Positions 1-6,001 of a stretch of DNA of 8,382 bases are shown piece by piece. Source of the DNA: an uncultured Rhodospirillaceae bacterium (GTDB taxonomy: Bacteria > Pseudomonadota > Alphaproteobacteria > Thalassobaculales > Thalassobaculaceae); assembly GCA_937891725.1 (NCBI GenBank), contig CALAHL010000695.1, forward strand, positions 1-8,382. Reading direction: 5' to 3'. Position numbers and translations under genes: made by a program. Under the pieces are notes generated by a model, which saw nothing but the letters and a program-made list of their open reading frames with translations, was not told the DNA's origin and did not search any database. How positions within the stretch are numbered: position 1 is the stretch's first letter; every line of letters begins with the position of its first letter.

Positions 1-71
1 TCTGTCTAATGATCTGATTTTTCTGAATTTTAAATTATCATTATTTTTGTCTTTGTGTGATTATTTTTGTC
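1..71. mobile_element. Probable terminus of an element inserted in comM
   Basis: This stretch has 16 G or C in 71 bases (about 23%), while the DNA right of it is strongly GC-rich. The comM reading frame leaves its conserved family sequence exactly where the composition changes (70-72) and then meets a TAA stop. Two direct copies of a 12-base sequence lie at 40-51 and 60-71, the second flush with the change point; multiple transposase-binding repeats at an end are typical of Tn7-, Tn402- and Mu-like elements. A further inverted pair, TAATGAT at 7-13 and ATCATTA at 37-43, is present. No coding sequence is visible. Caution: the classical 5'-TGT...ACA-3' end of Tn7-like elements is not seen at the break, so the element class is unproven. 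Only the end of the element is in the window. Confidence 0.6.
40..71. repeat. Two 12-bp direct repeats, 20-bp period, ending at the comM break
   Basis: ATTATTTTTGTC occurs at 40-51 and again at 60-71, separated by 8 bases. The match extends to 13 of 14 bases when the two preceding bases are included. The spacing of about two helical turns would put two bound proteins on the same face of the DNA, as with transposase-binding sites at the ends of Tn7-like elements. That role is inferred, not shown. Confidence 0.7.
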
Positions 72-933
72 CGCTGCCACCGCCGCCGACCAGGGCGGCC
101 ATCGAGGCGGAATGGTGCGGCTCCCGGAACGGCCGCTCCCGCGAGATCCGCCCGCCCTTGAGCAGGCCCGCGACCGAGCGGATCATCGAGACATCCAGCG
201 CCTCTCGCGCCGTCAGTGGCGGCAGCAGCCCCGGCAAGCGGGCCGACAGCATGGATTTCCCGGCCCCAGGCGGCCCGATCATCAACAGGTTATGGCCGCC
301 TGCCGCCACCACTTCCAGCGCCCGTTTGGCGGTTTCCTGGCCCTTCACATCACGCAGATCCGGATAGACCGGCTCGGGCTCGGGCTCGGCCTTGGGTGGC
401 TCCGGCAGCACCTGGACGCCGCGCAGATGGTTCAGCAGGGACAGCAGGTCGCCCGCCGCGATCACCTCGATATCCTCGCTCCAGCGCGCCTCCGGGCCGC
501 ATTCGGCCGGGCAGATCACCCCGCGCCGATCCGCCCTTCCGGCGGCTTCGATGGCGGTCGGAAGCACGCCCGAGACCGGGGTGATCCGGCCGTCCAGCGC
601 CAGCTCTCCCAAGGCGACCCATCCGGCCAGGTCCTCGGCCGACAGCGCGCCGATCGCGACCAGCAGGGCGAGGGCGATCGGCAGGTCGTAATGGCTGCCC
701 TCCTTGGCGAGGTCGGCGGGCGACAGGTTGACGATGATCCGCTTGGGCGGCAGGGCGAGGCCGATGGCGGACAGCGCGGCCCGCACCCGTTCGCGGCTTT
801 CGGCCACCGCCTTGTCGGCGAGGCCCACGATCGAGACGCCGGGGAAATCGCCGCCCCGCGTCAGCGAGACCTGCACATCCACGTCCAGGGTCTCGATCCC
901 CCGAAACGCCACCGTCGACACCCGCGCCACCAT
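61..933 (-). pseudogene. comM: Truncated comM (YifB family, Mg-chelatase-like AAA+ helicase)
   Basis: ComM is a hexameric AAA+ helicase that promotes branch migration during natural transformation; the YifB family is widespread even in bacteria not known to be competent. From the Met at 933 the product has the N-terminal ChlI-like domain (about residues 1-180, including the motif NLSPADLAKEG), an acidic proline-rich linker, then the start of the AAA+ domain with Walker A GPPGAGKS at 220-227 and the family signature PFREPHHSAS followed by VGGG. The start is chosen because GGAGGA lies 8 bases upstream; an in-frame ATG at 999 has weaker support and would add 22 non-conserved residues. Intact family members have about 500 residues. 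Here the frame ends after 290, with the last two residues (QK) and the TAA coming from AT-rich DNA. Walker B, the arginine finger and the C-terminal domain are lost, so the helicase should be inactive. It lies 94 bases downstream of the pentapeptide gene on the same strand. Confidence 0.88.
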
Positions 934-975
934 ATCCCTTCCTCCGTTGCCTGCTCTCGGACGAGGTAAGCAAGA

Positions 976-1001
976 CGGTGGCGGGTTTTGCCGCCGCACC
1001 G
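976..1001 (-). terminator. GC-rich hairpin between the pentapeptide gene and comM
   Basis: Read leftward, 27 bases after the pentapeptide stop codon, the RNA could form a 5-bp GC stem (GGCGG/CCGCC) around a CAAAAC loop, extended by a further 4 bp (CGGT/ACCG) past a two-base bulge. There is no T tract after it, so it may be only a weak or Rho-assisted terminator, or a stabilising 3' structure. It ends about 40 bases before the comM start. Confidence 0.3.
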
Positions 1002-1027
1002 GGCGCTGTTCGGGAAAAGCCTAGGCG

Positions 1028-2188
1028 TTACTCGGCGGCGACGGCGGAGGGGTTGAGGCCGATGGTGCCCTCAACCGAACAGGAACTGAGGTCGAGGCCA
1101 TGGATCGCGGCGTTGGTCATGTCGGCGCTATCGAAGATCGTCCGGGCCACGACGGCGCCGGTGAGATCGGCCTTCTGCAGCACCGCACCGGTGACCTGCA
1201 GAGAGGCGCCGGCAAGCCGGGCCCCGCGAAGATCGCAGCGCGACAGATCGGCCTTGTCGAGCTTGGCGTTGGCGAAGATCGCGAACCGGAACGAGCAGTG
1301 TTTGAGGCTGGCTCCGGTCAGATCGGCGCCGGTGAAGTCGACCGCCGACAGATCGGCACCTGACAGATCGGCGCCGGACAGGTCCATCCCCGTCAAGTCG
1401 GCCCGCGTGCCCTTTTTCCCGGCAGAGCTGATCCAGATGAAATGCGCGGTGATCAGGCTCTGGAGATCCGGGGCCAGTTTGGCGAGGCCGCTGGCGATGA
1501 TGCAGTCGGTCAGATCGGCGCCTGACATGTCGCAGCCGTCGAAATTGCACGACCGCATGTCCGAGCCGGACAGATCGGTGCCGGTCAGCACCGCGTTCGT
1601 GAAATCCACGCCGCGCAGGTTCGAGCCGCGCAGGTTGGTGCCCTCGAACGAGGTGTTCGAGAGGTCCGCCCGGTTCAGGTTCACGTTGGTCAGATTGGCG
1701 CCCTGGAACTGCGCGCCGCAGGCGATCACGCCGGCCATGTTCGCGCCGGTCAGGTCGGTGCCGATGATCTTCGCGTCCGTCATATCGGCCTTGGACAGAT
1801 TGGAGACCTGTTCGATCGTCCGGTTCATGTCCACGATCTTGGCGGGCCGCAGGTCGGCATCCGTCATGTCCGCGGTCATCAGCTTGGCACCCTTCAGATT
1901 GGCGCCGCGCAGGTTGGCGGAGATCAGCTTGGCCCCGGCGAAGTCCGCCCGTTCCAGCTGCGTGGTCGAGAACTGCGCCTTGGTCAGATTGCAGCCGGAG
2001 AAATTGGAGCCGCGCAGATCCGCGCCCGCGAACAGGGCGTCCGACAGGTCGGCACCGGCGAGCATGGTGCCGCGGAGGGTCTTGTGTCGAAGGTCGGCTT
2101 GGACACCGCCTGCGTATTGTCTGATGTACAGCCCGTGCTTGCGCACGGTTTCTGCCACATCCCAGTCCAGATCAGGTCGTGCGGCCAT
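1028..2188 (-). CDS. Pentapeptide-repeat protein, two repeat blocks
   Basis: The 386-residue product is almost wholly made of A(D/N)LXX-type pentapeptide repeats, which fold as a right-handed four-sided beta-helix. A short leader of about 30 residues is followed by a first block (about 35-230), an interruption (about 231-260), a second block (about 262-375) and a short non-repeat tail. The interruption carries the pattern His-x-x-Trp...Gly-x-x-Gly-x-x-Ala-Asp-Leu (His249, Trp252), which I recall from other proteobacterial pentapeptide proteins just before the repeats resume. No signal peptide or membrane segment is visible, so it is probably cytosolic. The start at 2188 is preferred because MAARPDLDW begins the ordered sequence and a weak GGGGGA lies about 9 bases upstream; an in-frame ATG at 2290 would add 34 unlikely residues. 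Molecular function is unknown. Some relatives mimic DNA and bind gyrase (Qnr, MfpA), but nothing here indicates that. It has its own leader and sits between HIT and comM. Confidence 0.9.
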   Translation of the reverse strand: MAARPDLDWDVAETVRKHGLYIRQYAGGVQADLRHKTLRGTMLAGADLSDALFAGADLRGSNFSGCNLTKAQFSTTQLERADFAGAKLISANLRGANLKGAKLMTADMTDADLRPAKIVDMNRTIEQVSNLSKADMTDAKIIGTDLTGANMAGVIACGAQFQGANLTNVNLNRADLSNTSFEGTNLRGSNLRGVDFTNAVLTGTDLSGSDMRSCNFDGCDMSGADLTDCIIASGLAKLAPDLQSLITAHFIWISSAGKKGTRADLTGMDLSGADLSGADLSAVDFTGADLTGASLKHCSFRFAIFANAKLDKADLSRCDLRGARLAGASLQVTGAVLQKADLTGAVVARTIFDSADMTNAAIHGLDLSSCSVEGTIGLNPSAVAAE

Positions 2189-2230
2189 GCGGAGGGTCCC
2201 CCGAAGGATGATCAACTGATCAAGCCCAGC

Positions 2231-2253
2231 AAAAAGCCACAAGATCTTGTGAC
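2231..2253 (-). terminator. Attenuator-like hairpin plus T tract in the pentapeptide leader
   Basis: Read leftward, bases 2253-2236 can fold a 7-bp stem (GTCACAA with TTGTGGC, one G-U pair) around a GATC loop, followed at once by TTTTT at 2235-2231. This is the layout of an intrinsic terminator, though the stem is short and AU-rich. It lies between the predicted promoter (2335-2362) and the start codon (2188), so it could act as a leader attenuator. It could instead be a chance consequence of the perfect palindrome at 2238-2251. Confidence 0.35.
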
Positions 2254-2262
2254 TTATCCACA
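2254..2262 (+). promoter_or_regulatory. Perfect DnaA box (TTATCCACA)
   Basis: TTATCCACA is identical to the high-affinity DnaA-binding 9-mer. It lies 3 bases from the CACAAGATCTTGTG palindrome and beside AT-rich DNA. Only weak 7-of-9 relatives are nearby (for example TTATACAGT around 2366 and TGTGGTTAT around 2343), so a full replication origin is not supported. It may be a DnaA-responsive site or chance. Confidence 0.4.
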
Positions 2263-2334
2263 GAGAGACCCTTTGGTTTGTGCACTGCACGGGTCACACT
2301 TGTATGCATACCAATAAAGAGGATAAAAGTAAAG

Positions 2335-2362
2335 AATATCATGTGGTTATAATGTATGTCAA
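2335..2362 (-). promoter_or_regulatory. Predicted sigma-70 promoter for the pentapeptide gene
   Basis: On the minus strand a perfect TTGACA (2362-2357) is followed after 16 bases by GATATT (2340-2335), which matches four of six bases of the -10 consensus. Transcription would start near 2328 and leave a leader of about 140 bases before the start at 2188. The region is the most AT-rich in the gene-bearing part of the window. A perfect TATAAT on the plus strand (2348-2353) has no good -35 and no gene downstream. Confidence 0.45.
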
Positions 2363-2416
2363 AATTTATACAGTTACCGCTCACCAATTCGAAAGCCCAT
2401 AAATTGACAATCCATT

Positions 2417-2785
2417 TCAGGATTCAATCGGTTTGATCATCCGGCCGAGCCGTTGTCCGCCGAACAGATGCAGGTGGAAATGCGGAACTTCCTGGGCGGC
2501 GTGCACCCCGTGGTTCGACAGAATCCGGTAGCCGTCTTCCTCGACGCCGAGATCCCTGGCGATCTTGCCGGCGGCGCGCATGAAGGCGGTGATCTCCTCC
2601 GGGCTGGCATTCTGGGAGAAATCTGCGAAGGACACGTAGGCGCCCTTCGGGATCACCAGGACATGCACCTTGGTCTGCGGGTTGATGTCGTGGAACGCGA
2701 GCACATGATCGTCCTCGTAGACCGTCTTGTTCGGGATCTCGCCCCGCAGGATGCGGGCGAAGATGTTGTTCGGATCATAGGCCAT
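2417..2785 (-). CDS. HIT-family (histidine triad) nucleotide-binding protein, HinT-like
   Basis: HIT proteins bind purine nucleotides and hydrolyse AMP-amino acid or AMP-lysine type phosphoramidates in the cytosol. This 122-residue product has the usual compact length of the HinT branch. It opens with NIFARILRGEIP, has the conserved HVLVIPK strand at 41-47, and carries the catalytic triad motif H-x-H-x-H at His102, His104 and His106 within VPHFHLHLFGG. Two ATG codons are adjacent (2788 and 2785); GGGAG lies 6 bases before the second and only 3 before the first, so 2785 is chosen. It starts 38 bases after the gshB stop and is probably cotranscribed with gshB. The physiological substrate cannot be told from sequence. 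Confidence 0.93.
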   Translation of the reverse strand: MAYDPNNIFARILRGEIPNKTVYEDDHVLAFHDINPQTKVHVLVIPKGAYVSFADFSQNASPEEITAFMRAAGKIARDLGVEEDGYRILSNHGVHAAQEVPHFHLHLFGGQRLGRMIKPIES

Positions 2786-2823
2786 CATACGCTCCCAGAA
2801 TCTGTCAGGTCTCGGATTGGACG

Positions 2824-3762
2824 TTACAGCTTTGCCTCGATCGCGTCCCACAGCATGGCGGCGACGTCGATGCCGTCGAACCGGCTGAGCTCCTGGATGC
2901 CGGTGGGGGAGGTGACGTTGATCTCGGTCAGGTAGTTGCCGATCACGTCGATGCCGACGAACACCATCCCGCGCGCCTTCAGCTCCGGGCCGATGATCTC
3001 GCAGATCTCGAGATCCCGCTTGGTCAGCTCGGATTTCACCGCCTTGCCGCCGACATGCATGTTGGAGCGGGCCTCGCCCTCGGCCGGGACCCGGTTGATG
3101 GCGCCGACCGCCTTGCCGTCGATCAGGATCACGCGCTTGTCGCCCTGCCGCACCTCCGGCAGATAGGCCTGCACGATCAGCGGGTCGCGGAACATGCCGG
3201 CGAACAGCTCGAGCAGGGAATTCAGGTTCTCGTCGCCCGGCTTCAGGTGGAACACCCCGGCCCCGCCATTGCCGAACAGCGGCTTGACGATGATGTCCTT
3301 GTGCTCCTCCCGGAACGCCAGGATCTCGGCCGGATCCAGGCTGATCAGGGTCGGCGGCATCACATTGTCGAACTTGGTGACGAACAGCTTCTCCGGGGCG
3401 TTCCGGACCTCGGTCGGGTCATTCACCACCAGGACCTTGGGGTGGATGTGATCCAGGATATGGGTCGCGGTGATGTAGGACATGTCGAACGGCGGGTCCT
3501 GGCGCATCAGCACCACGTCCATCTCGGTCAGGTCCAGCTTGCTGCGGGTGCCCATCGAGTAGTGATTTCCCAACTCCCGCCGCACCTGCAGTTCCGCTGC
3601 CATTGCGGTGACTTTGCCGTCCCGGAAGGAGAGATGTTTGGGCTGGTAGTGCTGGAGTTTGTGCCCGCGCTTCTGCGCTTCCAGCGACATGGCGAAACTG
3701 CTGTCGCCGTTGATGTCCATCGGCTCCATGGGATCCATTTGGATTGCCACGTTCAACGCCAT
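2824..3762 (-). CDS. gshB: Glutathione synthetase (GshB)
   Basis: GshB joins gamma-glutamylcysteine and glycine with ATP to make glutathione, the second step of the pathway, in the cytosol. The 312-residue product matches the usual proteobacterial length of about 315. The N-terminal domain begins ALNVAIQMDPMEPMDINGDS; RQDPPFDMSYITAT (about 87-100) and NDPTEVRNAPEKL (about 114-126) are family signatures. The ATP-grasp domain shows VKPLFGNGGAGVF (about 159-171), the glycine-rich ATP loop, and the metal/ADP-binding end EINVTSPTGIQEL (about 280-292). Start at 3762: GGAG lies 6 bases upstream. The frame is open further, to ATGs at 3777 and 3882, but those would add non-conserved residues and lack such a site. 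It lies 141 bases downstream of the SirB1-family gene, with an inverted repeat in the gap (3882-3898). The gene for the first enzyme (gshA) is not in the window. Confidence 0.97.
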   Translation of the reverse strand: MALNVAIQMDPMEPMDINGDSSFAMSLEAQKRGHKLQHYQPKHLSFRDGKVTAMAAELQVRRELGNHYSMGTRSKLDLTEMDVVLMRQDPPFDMSYITATHILDHIHPKVLVVNDPTEVRNAPEKLFVTKFDNVMPPTLISLDPAEILAFREEHKDIIVKPLFGNGGAGVFHLKPGDENLNSLLELFAGMFRDPLIVQAYLPEVRQGDKRVILIDGKAVGAINRVPAEGEARSNMHVGGKAVKSELTKRDLEICEIIGPELKARGMVFVGIDVIGNYLTEINVTSPTGIQELSRFDGIDVAAMLWDAIEAKL

Positions 3763-3881
3763 CTTCTGCTCCGTCATGTCTGGGAAACGGCTGAGACTGT
3801 AAGTCGGGACTTCAGGTTGGCGACCTTCCGACAGCGGGCGCGCCTTGGCAAGCGTCTTTAGCGCAGCGCGCTGTCGGCGCA

Positions 3882-3898
3882 CTATTGTGCTACAATAG
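3882..3898. promoter_or_regulatory. Perfect inverted repeat upstream of gshB, operator- or hairpin-like
   Basis: CTATTGT-GCT-ACAATAG has 7-bp perfect arms and a 3-base centre. It lies 5 bases past the SirB1-family stop codon and about 120 bases before the gshB start. No T tract follows in the leftward direction, so an intrinsic terminator is unlikely. It could be an operator controlling gshB or an RNA-stabilising hairpin. A second perfect palindrome, CAGCGCGCTG, follows at 3864-3873. No clear -35/-10 pair was found. Confidence 0.45.
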
Positions 3899-3903
3899 GG
3901 GAG

Positions 3904-4818
3904 TCAGTTCAGGCTGGAGCGCAGCGCCTCGAGGAACCGGTTGATGTCCCGCCGTTCGCCCTCGTCGCCATGGCCCGCCGTCAGATAGCCGATCAGGACC
4001 CCATGCGCCTTTGCGAACGCCCCGGCCCGCGCCAGGACCGAGGCCTGCTCCAGCGCCAGGGAGGCGAGATCGGGCGCGAGGGTCCGCATGGCAGAGAGCG
4101 TGGCCAGCCCGCCTTCCAGATCCTCCGCCTGGAACCGCCGCAGCTTGATATTGTTTTGAAGCCGCAACAAAACTGATCGATCCGACACCGCCCGCGGGCC
4201 CCGGCTGCCCTTCCGCAGATTGCCCCCGGCACCCGCATAGGCCGGATAGGCCGAGGAGATCGGTCCGCCGCCGCCCATGCGATGGGTCATCATCTCGATC
4301 TCATAGTCGGACATCACCTTGCCGCCGTGGAACGGATCGAACACCCAGCCTTCGGACCGGTCGGCGCCGTCCTCAAACACGCGGATCAGGAAATGATTGG
4401 GAACATCGAGACCTTCGGCATGCCAGCCATGGGCCCGGGCAACCGAAATCCAGAGAATACCCAGCGCCACCGGAAGGCCGCGCTTGCGGTCGATCACGCG
4501 GGCCATATCCGCATTGTCGAGATCGTCATAGCCGACCTCGTCGCCGCTGTAGCCGAAGGTCTCGACCAGGACGCTGCGCAGGGCGTCGTCCGGGCTTTCG
4601 TCCATCAGGCACGCGCGGCCGACCTGGTCGGTCACGTCGGTGACATGGGCGAAATACGGTTCCAGATCCAGCTCCGGCCGCTCCATCCGCGACAGCGCCA
4701 GGGCGGCGCCAACCAGATCGGAGGACAGCTCGGGCGGGTAGTCCCCCAGCACCGCAAGCCGGCTCAGGGCTTCGCCGGCCCGATCCCGCCCGTCATTGGT
4801 CTGGGCCGGCCCGCTCAT
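3904..4818 (-). CDS. SirB1-family protein (transglutaminase-like domain plus TPR-like C-terminus)
   Basis: The 304-residue product fits the SirB1/COG2912 family. The best signature is DRKRGLPVALGILWISVARA at about 110-129, followed by EGLDVPNHFLIRV (about 135-147) and VFDPFHGG (about 159-166). These correspond to the transglutaminase-like core, with His142 and Asp161 where catalytic His and Asp are expected. No Cys stands at the usual nucleophile position in the GLPVALG segment, so enzymatic activity is doubtful. The C-terminal part (about 212-300: RLQNNIKLRRFQAEDLEGGL onward) is helical and TPR-like. A Gly-rich loop lies at 181-205. There is no signal peptide. The start at 4818 overlaps the stop of the preceding BON lipoprotein gene by four bases (ATGA), which implies translational coupling. 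The family has no settled biochemical role. Confidence 0.88.
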   Translation of the reverse strand: MSGPAQTNDGRDRAGEALSRLAVLGDYPPELSSDLVGAALALSRMERPELDLEPYFAHVTDVTDQVGRACLMDESPDDALRSVLVETFGYSGDEVGYDDLDNADMARVIDRKRGLPVALGILWISVARAHGWHAEGLDVPNHFLIRVFEDGADRSEGWVFDPFHGGKVMSDYEIEMMTHRMGGGGPISSAYPAYAGAGGNLRKGSRGPRAVSDRSVLLRLQNNIKLRRFQAEDLEGGLATLSAMRTLAPDLASLALEQASVLARAGAFAKAHGVLIGYLTAGHGDEGERRDINRFLEALRSSLN

Positions 4819-5450
4819 GAGGCGGGGGTTGCTTGGATCAGACGGGTGTGATCGACGACCCGCCGCACATGGGAGACCTGACGGGCGTGGCCCAGCACCC
4901 GATTCAGCTCGGTCGTGCTGCGGGCGACGCCCATCACATAGACCGTCTTGTTCACCACATCGATCGAATAGTTGATCGAGGAGATCTGGTCGTCGACCAG
5001 CAGGCGGCCGCGCAGCTTGGTGCCGATCCAGAGGTCCCGGCTGTCGTCGGAGAGCGAGCTCTTGTCGGTCACGGTGATCTCGTTGATCACCTCCGTCACA
5101 CCCGGAACGCCCCAGGTCAGCTTGACCGCCTCGACCCGCGCCTCCGGCGTCGGCACATTGCCGGCCAGCAGAACCCGGCCTTCCTCGACCGTGAAGGAGA
5201 TCTGGCTGAACAGGTCGACATTGTTCGCGATGAAATCCGCATTCAGCTGGGCGCGGATGCGGGTGTCGTCGACCGATTGGGAGAATCCCTTCTCCTTCTG
5301 GGTTGCAGTGACGCCGGCGGCACCTGCGCCGACCGCGACCCCGACCGGCGTGCAGCCGGCCAGAACGGCTCCCAGCACGACAACCGACACGGCGATCATG
5401 CCGGTTCGGCCGGAGCTGCGGGTGACATGGACGTTGTGTCTGTTTGGCAT
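4815..5450 (-). CDS. Lipoprotein with two BON domains (DolP/OsmY-like)
   Basis: The 211-residue product begins with a basic stretch, a hydrophobic segment (18-32) and a lipobox LAGC with the lipidated Cys at 33, so it should be exported and lipid-anchored. It is followed by a Gly/Ala/Val-rich stretch (34-50). Two BON domains follow (about 60-128 and 138-206), each with the family's glycine-centred strand (GRVLLAGNVP near 91-100; KTVYVMGVARS near 168-178). This architecture matches E. coli DolP (YraP), an outer-membrane lipoprotein that supports envelope integrity; orthology is inferred from domains and neighbours. The start at 5450 keeps the basic n-region; Met18 (5399) is possible but leaves no positive charge before the hydrophobic core, and neither has a strong ribosome binding site. 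It follows yraN by 88 bases and overlaps the SirB1-family gene. Confidence 0.9.
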   Translation of the reverse strand: MPNRHNVHVTRSSGRTGMIAVSVVVLGAVLAGCTPVGVAVGAGAAGVTATQKEKGFSQSVDDTRIRAQLNADFIANNVDLFSQISFTVEEGRVLLAGNVPTPEARVEAVKLTWGVPGVTEVINEITVTDKSSLSDDSRDLWIGTKLRGRLLVDDQISSINYSIDVVNKTVYVMGVARSTTELNRVLGHARQVSHVRRVVDHTRLIQATPAS

Positions 5451-5538
5451 GAGATCGGAAACCTTAGGACCGGAGATTGAAGATCAAGACTAAACTATCG
5501 CGGCGTCCTGAACAGGGGTCAGGGCCGATATTCGCGGC

Positions 5539-5976
5539 TTAGCCGTCGGGATGCCAGACGTCCGAGATCACCACCGGAAGGCGCCAGGGGCGCATGATCA
5601 CCAGATCCACCCGCAGATCCAGCGCCTCCAGCGACGGTTTCTGGGCTTGATAGTGGCGCAGCGTCCGGGCGATTCTCTGACGCTGACGTGGCGAAACCGA
5701 GGCAAACCCCAAATCCAAATCTGCCCGCGCCTTGACCTCGATCGCGACCAGGATGGTCCCACGGCGCGAGATCAGATCGATCTCACCCATTGGTCCGCGA
5801 TGGCGCCGGGCGAGGATCCGATAGCCGCGCAGCCGCAGCCAGAGGGCCGCGAAAGTCTCGGCCCGCCGCCCCCAGCGCTCGGCCCCCCGCCGCTCGGCGC
5901 GCCGCCGTTCAGCCCGCCGACCGGTATCCGTCTCAAGTCTCTGCCGGTCGGTTTGCGGTTGCTGCGGCTCGGCCAT
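5539..5976 (-). CDS. yraN: YraN (UPF0102) endonuclease-like protein
   Basis: The 145-residue product has the UPF0102 pattern: WGRRAETFAALWLRLRGYRI (35-54), GEIDLI (64-69) and AIEVKAR (78-84), then ASVSPRQRQRIARTL. Glu65, Asp67, Glu80 and Lys82 form the D-ExK-like nuclease constellation expected of this Holliday-junction-resolvase-like fold. Biological function is not established. The first 34 residues form an Arg/Glu/Ala-rich extension with repeated [R/G]AER units (21-34), longer than usual for the family. The start at 5976 is supported by GGGGTG five bases upstream. It diverges from the lpoA-like gene across 131 bases. In many proteobacteria rsmI lies next to yraN; it is absent here. Confidence 0.93.
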   Translation of the reverse strand: MAEPQQPQTDRQRLETDTGRRAERRRAERRGAERWGRRAETFAALWLRLRGYRILARRHRGPMGEIDLISRRGTILVAIEVKARADLDLGFASVSPRQRQRIARTLRHYQAQKPSLEALDLRVDLVIMRPWRLPVVISDVWHPDG

Positions 5977-6001
5977 GATCTCACCCCATTCTGCTGCAAA
6001 C

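Larger units (their letters stand above)
2209..2311. repeat. Cluster of short palindromes in the pentapeptide leader
   Basis: Four short symmetrical sequences lie within 103 bases: paired TGATCA sites at 2209-2214 and 2217-2222; the perfect 14-bp palindrome CACAAGATCTTGTG at 2238-2251; GTGCA-C-TGCAC at 2280-2290; and the perfect 10-bp palindrome GTATGCATAC at 2302-2311. Such a density suggests protein-binding sites or RNA structure upstream of the pentapeptide gene. No regulator can be named from the sequence. The whole interval 2189-2416 holds no credible gene. Confidence 0.5.

Noticed and set aside
67..969. Long plus-strand open frame antisense to comM
   Set aside because: A GC-rich shadow frame; low-complexity Arg/Gly/Gln-rich product, while the minus frame shows conserved ComM motifs.
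1317..2060. Regularly spaced short repeats that could be read as a CRISPR-like array
   Set aside because: The period is 15 bases, in frame, and encodes pentapeptide coils.
978..2219. Long open frame on the plus strand, antisense to the pentapeptide gene (413 codons), rich in Arg, Ser, Ala and Pro
   Set aside because: It mirrors the 15-base repeat of the minus-strand gene; the sense frame has clear pentapeptide repeats and the antisense has no recognisable family.
2254..2416. Possible chromosomal origin in the AT-rich intergenic region
   Set aside because: Only one perfect DnaA box and no dnaA, hemE or parAB-type neighbours; kept only as a single site.
3763..3882. A 40-residue N-terminal extension of GshB starting at 3882
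   Set aside because: Not conserved in GshB, no ribosome binding site, and GGAG six bases before the Met at 3762 gives the normal protein length.
5507..5523. Small hairpin CCTGA/TCAGG between yraN and the BON lipoprotein gene
   Set aside because: Five-base arms and no T tract; too weak to call a terminator.
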